Below are positions 39,791 through 46,873 of a DNA stretch of 64,000 bases, piece after piece. Position 1 is the stretch's first letter, and the number at the start of each line of letters is the position of its first letter. The notes beneath the pieces were generated by a model. That model worked only from the letters and a program-made list of their open reading frames with translations, was not told the DNA's origin and did no database searches. Location: assembly GCF_002923755.1 (NCBI RefSeq), contig NZ_PGFZ01000002.1:314195-378194 (forward strand), in the 5' to 3' direction. The translations under genes and the position numbers were made by a program. Source of the DNA: Methylovulum psychrotolerans (GTDB lineage: Bacteria; Pseudomonadota; Gammaproteobacteria; Methylococcales; Methylomonadaceae).

Positions 39791-40668
39791 TGAATACCTT
39801 ATTGGATTTCTTTTTTGCGTGTCGAACAGTCTTTTATAAGTTTGAGAGAAACATTATCGAAGAGGTAAAGGCACATCTTGAATCCGAAGCAGGTATCCGT
39901 TTGCAAAAACAAGTTGATGGAATAAATAAAATACAGCGGCTTGCTGGTGGTAAAGAAGTAAATCTCTATCATATACAGCGTGGTAAGCCCACCTTTGATA
40001 ACAGCCTTCGCTTCCCTAGTGCTTGTGATGAGGCTCTTTTGGCCAATATGAATTTAATCCATCCAGAAAAGCATAATACTAAGCTTAAGGTGGAAGTTTG
40101 GTTGGTAAAGGGGCAGCTATTTTCTTTATTATTTAACAAGCCACCCAAACAGTTTTTTATTGGACTGGATTTGAAATTGCTAGAACCAGAAATGGCTGAT
40201 GTGAAAATCTGGTTTGATCCGATGCTCCCTCAGATTCCCAGTATCAGTCGGCTAGCAAATGACGCGATGTCCACAGAATGGCTGCAAGAGTGGGTCAAAA
40301 TAAGTCGGGTAACTGAACTTTGTAAAGCATTGTCGTCTACTGAGCGTGAATCCGTACTTCGTAAAATCAATGCCCAACTGCCCTTTGATTATTTGACGCT
40401 TATGGCACAAACCGAAGGTATGAAACTATCGACTTGTACCATTTATGGAGTCTCGAAGATTCGGAAAGTTGTATGTCCTGACGAAAACTACTATCTATTG
40501 GCAGAAATCGAAGGGTTGGGTGCATTGGTTGTAAAAGAGGGTAGCGAAGATGCAAAATTGTATTTATTTAACTATGAAAATAATGATATAAGCCTAGTTG
40601 AAGGGACGTTTAAAAATGCTGTAGCTATCTTAATGGCACAAACTTATCCTATCGCCCCATCAATATAA
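39790..40668 (+). CDS. SUKH-like (SMI1/KNR4) immunity protein candidate
   Basis: 292 residues from the ATG at 39790, which overlaps the RHS stop codon by one base (TAATG); the open frame upstream to 39745 lies inside the RHS gene. The C-terminal half has LPFDYLTLMAQTEGM and later IYGVSKI and YYLLAEIEGLGALVVKEG, a pattern like SUKH immunity proteins. The N-terminal 180 residues are not recognised. There is no signal peptide, so it would act in the cytoplasm. Position directly behind the toxin tip is the main argument for immunity. Confidence 0.75.
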   Translation: MNTLLDFFFACRTVFYKFERNIIEEVKAHLESEAGIRLQKQVDGINKIQRLAGGKEVNLYHIQRGKPTFDNSLRFPSACDEALLANMNLIHPEKHNTKLKVEVWLVKGQLFSLLFNKPPKQFFIGLDLKLLEPEMADVKIWFDPMLPQIPSISRLANDAMSTEWLQEWVKISRVTELCKALSSTERESVLRKINAQLPFDYLTLMAQTEGMKLSTCTIYGVSKIRKVVCPDENYYLLAEIEGLGALVVKEGSEDAKLYLFNYENNDISLVEGTFKNAVAILMAQTYPIAPSI

Positions 40669-40751
40669 ATAATATGCAAAAACATGATTTTTATAATGTT
40701 ACCCTTGTCAATGCATAACGTCTATAACTATAAAAAGCAATTGTATGGATT

Positions 40752-41462
40752 GTGAATAACCGTTCTCTATTGATGGCTAAACTAGGTATTGTTTGTTTTT
40801 GCTTAACTTTATGGCAAGAAAGCTTTGCAGATTCGGCAACGTCTTGTATTAGTTTTGACAATTATAGGCAATATGTTACTGATGCTTGGTGGGTATCGGA
40901 TGCTGCTCTTCGTGAGCATAAGCAGCATCAAGGTATTAAGTCACAAGTATTGGTAAATAAAAAACCAAAGCTATCGGATGACCTATTTCCAATTACCGGA
41001 CACGCATTAACAAAAGGTGATGGCGATGTGCTTATATTTCAAAGGCTTTTTAAAGGTTGGGCAGGTATATCAGATACCGCCTATTTAACGCGAATAACTA
41101 TAGCGGTTCCGTATCATTTGAAGGGGAAGGGTAGTATTCAAATTAAAAAAAACTCTGATGTAACCGTTTTTGTAACAGATGGAATGCCGTCTTTTCGTGA
41201 GTTTTGTATGGGGTATGCTTTAAAAGGGACTATAGAGTATGTCGTTTATCCTTCTGAAAAACCGTCTTCTGATCCGAGTGATGATGTTTTTTTCTCAAGA
41301 TTATTGCATATAGATAGGGGCATCAAGGCACAGATTTCTTTAACTGCATCACTTGTCGACTCGATGGGGTCATTAGAAAGCAAATGCGGAAGTTGCGTAT
41401 TTAATGCAGACTTAGTGTTTAATCATGGTAATATGGATTTGATTAACAATGAGATAAAGTAA
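40752..41462 (+). CDS. Secreted protein of unknown function in the RHS locus
   Basis: 236 residues from a GTG start; ATG at 40773 is an alternative and neither has a clear ribosome site. Both give a signal peptide (LGIVCFCLTLWQESFADS). The mature part is a beta-rich single domain with four cysteines (CISFDNYRQYV, FREFCMGYAL, KCGSCVF). No family recognised. It lies between the immunity gene and the second RHS tip, and might be a periplasmic immunity or accessory protein. AT-rich like the tips. Confidence 0.6.
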   Translation: MNNRSLLMAKLGIVCFCLTLWQESFADSATSCISFDNYRQYVTDAWWVSDAALREHKQHQGIKSQVLVNKKPKLSDDLFPITGHALTKGDGDVLIFQRLFKGWAGISDTAYLTRITIAVPYHLKGKGSIQIKKNSDVTVFVTDGMPSFREFCMGYALKGTIEYVVYPSEKPSSDPSDDVFFSRLLHIDRGIKAQISLTASLVDSMGSLESKCGSCVFNADLVFNHGNMDLINNEIK

Positions 41463-41497
41463 AAGTTATTGTGTTTTTGTTAGGGTGAGGATTCATA

Positions 41498-42241
41498 ACC
41501 AATACAATCCCTACCGCAGGCGCGGCGGCAACAGCCCGCTATGACGACCAAGACCGTCTGCTCGATTACCCTTCGACAAGCTCAGGGCAGGCCTCTTTAT
41601 ACAGCTACACCGCCAACGGCGAGCTGCAAAGCAAGACCAAAAGCGGGCAAACCACCCAATACACCTACGATGTTTTGGGTAACCTCAAACACGTCACCTT
41701 GCCCGACACCACCGCCATCGGTTACCTTACTGACGGGCAAAACCGCCGTATCGGCAAAACCGTCAACGGCGTTCTGGTGCAGGGTTTCCTCTACCAAAAC
41801 CAGCTCAACCCCATCGCCGAACTGGACGGCAACAACCGGATCATCAGCCGCTTTGTCTATGGCGACAAAAGCAACATCCCGGCCTACTTCGTCAAAACAA
41901 ACCCCAGCACCCAAAACCAGACCACCTACCGCATCATCAGCGACCACCTAGGCAGCCCGCGTCTGGTTATCAACACTACTAACGGCAGTGTCGCCCAGCG
42001 CATCGACTATGATGTCTGGGGCAACATCACCCAAGACACCAACCCCGGCTTCCAGCCCTTCGGCTACGCGGGCGGCCTGTACGACCAACACACCAAACTT
42101 GTCCGCTTCGGCGCAAGGGATTATGATGCCGAAACCGGACGCTGGACGGCGAAAGACCCGATCGGGTTTGGGGGCGGCGACAGCAACCTTTATGGGTATG
42201 TGGTCGGGGATCCGGTTAATTGGGTGGATCCAAATGGATTG
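41498..42241 (+). repeat. Second copy of the RHS core segment
   Basis: Direct repeat of 38594-39319 with an 18-base in-frame expansion and scattered substitutions near the left end. It ends at the DPNGL codons, exactly where the two tips diverge. Confidence 0.9.
41569..41595 (+). repeat. REP-like CTTCGACAAGCTC element inserted in frame in the RHS tip
   Basis: The bases CCTTCGACAAGCTCAGGGCAGG replace the SGST codons of the intact copy with [10 protein letters not shown], keeping the frame. This motif is a known REP-like dispersed sequence in many proteobacteria, and a related TTCGACAAGCTC occurs at 53917. It marks the tip copy as older or less constrained. Confidence 0.7.
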
Positions 42242-42620
42242 AATGCCGTCACTTTAGGGGCTAAAGCGGCCAGCTTAGCGGCTAAGGTGACCAGTAGTTT
42301 GGAAATAGTAAATCCTGTGGGCTTGACAATATTAGCAGGTGAAGTCGGCTATGGGGTTGGCTCGTTGATCTACGATACATGGGGCGATGAAATTGATGCG
42401 GCTGTGGAGCAGGTGTTTGGGTCGCCTATAGCATGTTCAGTAGATGATAGCGATGACAAAGAACATACAAAAAACAAGCGGCCTAGTTCAAAAGGAAAGC
42501 ATGAGAAAGGACGTTCTAGAACCCAAAAAGATAAAGGAGGCGAAAAAGGTGACAAACGACGGCCTTATCAGAGATAAATAGTGTCTAAAAATTTTTATTT
42601 TTCTATTGGGGTTAAATCGG

Positions 42621-43190
42621 ATGCCATTTAAACAAATTTTAGAATACGCAAAAATACATAATATTATTGTGTCGGCGTATGTTAATGCTAACGATTGGGG
42701 GCAATATTCTGTTGGATATGTAGATTCAATTACAAATGGACATGTTCGGTTGCGCACTCTTTCGAAGTATGGTGAAAATGCCGGATTTGAAATAAGGTTA
42801 TTATCGGATATTGTTAAAATTGAATATGATGGAAAATATGAAAAAAAAATTGAACTGTTAAACAAAAAACAAGGCAAGGTATTCAACGAAATAGACCCTA
42901 ACAAAATATCATCAGGTAATCTTTTTGAGGATGCCTTAAAGCAATCTTTAGAAGATTCCGTTGTAATCGTTATTTGGGGAAATGATCCTGATGATTCATT
43001 GGTAGGAATTGTCGAAAAGTTAGACTCGGAATTGATTAGCGTCCGTTTAGTCAATGAGTTTGGGGAAGATGACGGACTTTCCACAATTAAAATTGATGAA
43101 ATTAACAGCATTGATTTCAATACACAATCTGAACAAGTAAGAAGCTTTTTATATAAACACTCTGCGCTAATTCCTAATTCGATAGGTTGA
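42621..43190 (+). CDS. Immunity protein candidate of the second RHS tip
   Basis: 189 residues from the ATG at 42621, 44 bases after the tip stop; a TTG at 42606 is in frame but less likely. The sequence holds two similar beta-barrel-like units (YVNANDWGQYSVGYVDSI and then VIWGNDPDDSLVGIVEKL), each followed by LxxIVKI/IDEINSIDF. This looks like a duplicated Sm/SH3-like domain. There is no signal peptide. Position behind the tip is the reason for calling it immunity; the family is not recognised. Confidence 0.65.
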   Translation: MPFKQILEYAKIHNIIVSAYVNANDWGQYSVGYVDSITNGHVRLRTLSKYGENAGFEIRLLSDIVKIEYDGKYEKKIELLNKKQGKVFNEIDPNKISSGNLFEDALKQSLEDSVVIVIWGNDPDDSLVGIVEKLDSELISVRLVNEFGEDDGLSTIKIDEINSIDFNTQSEQVRSFLYKHSALIPNSIG

Positions 43191-43219
43191 TTCGCACAAC
43201 GTGGTAAGGCGCATACCGT

Positions 43220-43266
43220 AAACCCATAAGGCGAATTTGCCCTAAGGTAATCCACCTTATGGGTTT
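43220..43266. terminator. Strong hairpin behind the second immunity gene
   Basis: AAACCCATAAGG and CCTTATGGGTTT form a perfect 12-bp stem with a 23-base loop. It is more like a small repeat-associated palindrome than a classical terminator because no T-run follows. It separates the tip-2 module from the decayed region. Confidence 0.45.
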
Positions 43267-43329
43267 GCATTCATTAAAAGCACCTGTATTTTCTGGTATG
43301 GCGGCAAAAAATGGGAGGATTTAATTCTA

Positions 43330-43509
43330 ATGAATAAATCGACTATTTTGTGCTATGTGTGTTCCCATGAAGGGTTTGGGGAAATATTTGGGGATGAGCT
43401 GTTGTTCAAAAACTTAAATTTACAGGCTACATCCTGTAAAGAAGGGCGTGTTTGGGAAATTAATGGGGTTCGGATTGAGCAGGCATTGATTGATAAATTT
43501 ATAAGGTAA
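43330..43509 (+). CDS. Small 59-residue protein of unknown function
   Basis: An ATG at 43330 with GGGAGG 9-10 bases upstream opens a 59-residue frame: TILCYVCSHEGFGEIFG, an N-terminal CxxC, then ATSCKEGRVWEINGVR. No family is recognised. It may be a complete small gene or the stub of an immunity gene, since RHS locus remnants follow directly. Confidence 0.45.
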   Translation: MNKSTILCYVCSHEGFGEIFGDELLFKNLNLQATSCKEGRVWEINGVRIEQALIDKFIR

Positions 43510-43525
43510 TACGCTGCAACTGTAA

Positions 43526-43711
43526 AGGGATGAAGATTCATTTGAGGCGGCTGTTGGTTCGGTAATCCTATTAGATGAAGTTGAGTACGAAGGTAAAACA
43601 AAAAATATTGACATACGCGACCAGGGCTACACTGAAAAATGGACTGGTGTGGATTCTAACGGTGAATGGCAATCGGCATTGAGAAATCCGAAAACAGGCA
43701 GATGGAAATAG
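43526..43711 (+). pseudogene. Remnant C-terminus of a toxin- or RHS-associated gene
   Basis: Reading from 43526 gives DEDSFEAAVGSVILLD...RDQGYTEKWTGV...WQSALRNPKTGRWK and a TAG stop. There is a stop just upstream and no start codon, so it is a tail without a head. The hydrophilic Gly/Trp-rich ending is typical of polymorphic toxin C-termini, but I cannot name the family. Confidence 0.4.
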
Positions 43712-43797
43712 GGCCATAGAACCTAAAAAAACGATAAGTATTGGTAAATTTGTCCCTTTGGTTTCTGTCTCGTGTGGAATATGGTTAAAGGTGTGGT

Positions 43798-44280
43798 ATG
43801 GATAAGATTATTCGGGTAACACAAGGCATTTGTGACAACGAATATAATTCAATGTCTGAAGCAGTAGCGGCTGCTAAACAAAAAGAGAATGTATATAAAG
43901 TTAAGCTGGATTTAATAAATGGTAAAGTTTTAAAGGGCTATCAATTCAATGGCAGTACATTGGTTTTATTTTTTGCTAATGATCTATATGCAGTGATTGC
44001 ACCTGGTCAAAACGCAGTAAATTTTGATGTTGTGCCACATAAACCGAGGATTGATGTTCTTTCAGGAGAACAGGATATTTATTTAGAGCTTCCCTGTGGT
44101 ACTAGAATAGTATGGGATTGGAATAAAATACTGGATAACTTTATGGGTAAGCAAATTGCGGTCTCACCGAGTGATCAAGTTTTGTTTATTTTTGCCAGAG
44201 ATGGGGATGAATATTTGATTACTTTTTATGTGAAATATGATGATCCACAAAAGCAATTGTTATATATTTCTCAGGCATAA
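43798..44280 (+). CDS. Unknown cytoplasmic protein, likely immunity-type
   Basis: 160 residues with AAAGGTG before the ATG. The sequence begins with a helical NEYNSMSEAVAAAKQKENVYKVKLDLINGK and continues with beta strands (YLELPCGTRIVWDWNKILDNF, DEYLITFYVKY). No family recognised, no signal peptide. It lies among RHS remnants in an AT-rich block, the usual setting of immunity genes. Confidence 0.55.
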   Translation: MDKIIRVTQGICDNEYNSMSEAVAAAKQKENVYKVKLDLINGKVLKGYQFNGSTLVLFFANDLYAVIAPGQNAVNFDVVPHKPRIDVLSGEQDIYLELPCGTRIVWDWNKILDNFMGKQIAVSPSDQVLFIFARDGDEYLITFYVKYDDPQKQLLYISQA

Positions 44281-44336
44281 CCCCTAACTTGACGTAATCC
44301 TGATAACCAATACGAATGCACCTATGGCTGACCAGG

Positions 44337-44456
44337 GTCTACACAACGGACGGCTTAATGACACTGCTTGCCGATTCTAAAGGTAATAACACAGATTATG
44401 AGAGGGATATGCTATGTGGCCTTTCAAAAGAAAAACCTTTAGGTTGGACAATCTGA
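44337..44456 (+). pseudogene. Decayed YD-repeat fragment of an RHS gene
   Basis: Translation VYTTDGLMTLLADSKGNNTDYERD ... LGWTI aligns with the region near residues 1790-1826 of the large RHS protein ([23 protein letters not shown] ... GGWTV). It has no start and a stop follows, so it is a remnant. An overlapping frame from 44413 begins MWPFKRK, which I treat as chance. Confidence 0.6.
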
Positions 44457-44469
44457 AGGAGCTGGAACG

Positions 44470-44907
44470 TTGCTATGGCATTCCGAGCCAAAAAACACCT
44501 TGCTAAATATTGATATATACTATGTTTTTATATACATCCATGGATCAATAGATGTTAACTCATGCCCAAAATACAAATTACTTGTAGATGCTCTTTTAGC
44601 TTCTGGGGCGGGTGTTGACAATATAAACGGTCCCTTTGTCTTATCATCTTACGGGTTGTTTCCAAAACTATATGATAGGGTTGATTTGCCAAATGCGCTT
44701 GCTGCTTGTGTCAAAAATATAAAATCACTGCCGCTTGATGGCATATCGGGCGTGTATGGGGTTTCAAAAGGCATCGCCTTTGAGGCCGGAAGTGAGTTTA
44801 GAAAAAACTACACCTATGTATTGGAGCATCATAAGGAAATATATAAGTTACTATTAAGTTGCGATCCAGGCTGCTTTATACAATACCCACGACCCGATGG
44901 ACGATGA
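44470..44907 (+). pseudogene. Open frame without a start codon, probable immunity remnant
   Basis: 145 residues with no in-frame ATG and no ribosome site; only a TTG start is possible. It reads LLNIDIYYVFIYIHGSIDVN, then SSYGLFPKLYDRVDLPNALAACVKNIK and ends CDPGCFIQYPRPDGR. No family recognised. It lies between two RHS fragments, so loss of the N-terminus is likely. Confidence 0.4.
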
Positions 44908-44974
44908 CGGACTTCAGAGAAGGTTTAATGGCTATAAAAAGCGATGCTGACCGATATTACCCCAGACCAAGTCC

Positions 44975-45016
44975 AACGACAGTTACGATGGCTTCTTACT
45001 CAAAACGACTGCCTTC
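44975..45016 (+). pseudogene. Small RHS core fragment
   Basis: The frame NDSYDGFLLKTTAF matches the core residues [13 protein letters not shown] of the large RHS protein. It is only about 14 codons, but fits the other fragments nearby. Confidence 0.35.
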
Positions 45017-45051
45017 ATGTGCATTGATGATGTGGGGCAGTTGCCTTGCTT

Positions 45052-45099
45052 AAGCCCTTTCTCCAGACCTTGCAACAATGTCTGGAGAAAGGGCTTTTT
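45052..45099 (+). terminator. Strong Rho-independent terminator closing the RHS locus
   Basis: A perfect 17-bp stem (AAGCCCTTTCTCCAGAC with its complement) and 11-nt loop are followed by TTTTTG. It ends the plus-strand RHS region, and may also act for the minus strand. Confidence 0.85.
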
Positions 45100-45149
45100 G
45101 CATTAGGCTCCAGTCGCGAATTCTAAAAATAGTCGTTAATTGTGTTGTA

Positions 45150-46682
45150 TTAACTTATTTTACCGCGCTTATACCCCGCATTCACCTGACACCCCCACCA
45201 CGCTAAAAAAATTCCCAGCAATACCAGCACTATAGGCCGGTCGCCGATTCGGGCGTAGGGGGTCATACCGCCCATTGGGGTGATATTGGCTTTTAGCACG
45301 GTGGTGGTAAATGGTGCGGCGCTGGCGCTGATGTTGCCGTCTGGGGCAATCACGGCGGTGAGGCCGGTGTTGGTGGCGCGGAGCATAAAGCGGCCAGTTT
45401 CCAATGCCCGCATTTGCGCGATTTGCAGGTGTTGGTGCGGTTCCATAGAGTCACCGAACCAGGCATCATTGGTGACGTTGACCAGATAGGCGGCTTGGGG
45501 CAGGCCGTTGATGTTGGCGTCGCCAAAGGCATCTTCATAGCATATCGAGGTGATGAAAGGGTAGCCGCCCGCTTGTAATAGGGGTTGTTGGTCGCCGCCG
45601 GGAGTAAAGTCACCTAGACGGATGTCGAGTTTATTGAGGATATAGCCGGATAAGGGTTGCCAGGGCATGTATTCACCAAAGGGCAATAGGTGATTTTTAT
45701 TGTATTGGCCGGGGTGTTGGCCTAGGGTCAGTACCGCGTTATACATGATTGTGTCGGTGTCGCCTTCGGCGGGTAGGCTGACGATTAAATCGGTGTGGTG
45801 CTGGAGGGCTTCGGTTTGTAGGGGCGTGAGGTAAAAGCCTTCGACTTCGGATAAGTAGGCGGGGATGGCGGTTTCCGGCCAGACGATAACATCTGCGCCC
45901 CAGTGTTCGGCGGTGAGGTTTTTATACAGCATCAAGGTGTTCATTTGGTTGTCCGGCAACCATTTTTGGTCTTGGCTGATATTGCCTTGGATTAAGGCCA
46001 CTTGCAGGTCTTTGCCGATAGGGGTAGTCCAAGTGATGTGGCGTAGCCCCGCCCCTGCGATCCAGATCAGAGCCAGTAGGCCACCTAGCCAGTAACGACG
46101 TTTGCTATGGTGCAGTACGGCGACGGCAAGGGCGGCGGACAAGGCGAGCAAAAAACCCGTGCCATAAGCCCCAATCAGGGGAATGTAGCCCGCTAAGGGG
46201 CTGTGCAGTTGCGAATACGCCCCCAGTAGCCACGGAAAGCCGTTCAGCAGCAGTACGCCACGGAAGTATTCCAGTAATGCCCAAATTAATGCCACACCCA
46301 GAAAGCTATGGCTGGCGCGGCATTGTACCGTCAACCAGCCCGCCAAGGCCGGAAAGAGCGCCCAAAAGCTAAAGAAGAGCGTGGTTAAGGCCGCCGCGCT
46401 GAGTACGCCGGCATGACCGTAATCATGAATGCTGACATAGACCCACGATACGCCGATGCCAAACGCGCCCAAGCCGAACAGGTAGCCGCGCCGTAGGGCG
46501 CGTAGCGGTGTAGCGTGCCGCCAGCCGGCAAATAACAGGAGCAGGGCAATGGGGGCTAGGGCGGCGTAGTTAAAAGGTGCGAAGGCTAAGGTGTATAGGC
46601 CGCCTGCGAGGAGGGCGAGCAGGTCGCGGGCAAAGTCAGTGCGCAGGTGTTTGCTGAAGTGGGGCAAGGTCTGGTTGGGCAT
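45150..46682 (-). CDS. lnt: Apolipoprotein N-acyltransferase
   Basis: 510 residues. It N-acylates lipoproteins at the periplasmic face of the inner membrane. N-terminal membrane helices are followed by the nitrilase-like domain with catalytic Glu in VWPETAIP, Lys in NKNHLLPFGEYMP and Cys in TSICYEDAFGD, all in place, and a C-terminal membrane helix. The ATG at 46682 gives MPNQTLPHFSKHLRTD; the frame is open to 46754 and no start has a good ribosome site, so the start is uncertain. Confidence 0.92.
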   Translation of the reverse strand: MPNQTLPHFSKHLRTDFARDLLALLAGGLYTLAFAPFNYAALAPIALLLLFAGWRHATPLRALRRGYLFGLGAFGIGVSWVYVSIHDYGHAGVLSAAALTTLFFSFWALFPALAGWLTVQCRASHSFLGVALIWALLEYFRGVLLLNGFPWLLGAYSQLHSPLAGYIPLIGAYGTGFLLALSAALAVAVLHHSKRRYWLGGLLALIWIAGAGLRHITWTTPIGKDLQVALIQGNISQDQKWLPDNQMNTLMLYKNLTAEHWGADVIVWPETAIPAYLSEVEGFYLTPLQTEALQHHTDLIVSLPAEGDTDTIMYNAVLTLGQHPGQYNKNHLLPFGEYMPWQPLSGYILNKLDIRLGDFTPGGDQQPLLQAGGYPFITSICYEDAFGDANINGLPQAAYLVNVTNDAWFGDSMEPHQHLQIAQMRALETGRFMLRATNTGLTAVIAPDGNISASAAPFTTTVLKANITPMGGMTPYARIGDRPIVLVLLGIFLAWWGCQVNAGYKRGKIS

Positions 46683-46873
46683 AATGGTTGGGGGTGTCGG
46701 AAGGGGTGTCGGAATTCTGCCAGTCATGGCGGTTAAAAGCAACTCAACAGCCATGCTATTGGCAAAAGCCGCTCTGTTAGCAGGAATAATTCCTTTTTGT
46801 AGCGGTTGGCTAGGGTTTATCGGGCAGATTAGCTAAGATGGCGGTTTTATAGGCTTTGTGAAGTAAGATAGAC

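Larger units (their letters stand above)
41489..42577 (+). pseudogene. Orphan RHS tip: core fragment with a second toxin-like C-terminus, no start codon
   Basis: An open frame begins after a TGA at 41486 and is RHS core homologous to residues 2336-2577 of the large protein, then a new 111-residue C-terminus. That tail has an alanine/glycine-rich helix ([14 protein letters not shown]...[15 protein letters not shown]) and a basic end ([19 protein letters not shown], ending RRPYQR), unrelated to the first tip. No ATG is in frame before the core, and only TTG/GTG codons occur, so it is silent as it stands. Recombination through the shared 0.73 kb would place the new tip on the full-length protein. 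Such silent tips are known from E. coli rhs loci. Confidence 0.85.

Noticed and set aside
44413..44505. Frame beginning MWPFKRK with a SUKH-like LKELERCYGIP
   Set aside because: It overlaps an RHS YD fragment that explains the same DNA, and it stops after 30 residues. It could still be the stub of a SUKH immunity gene.
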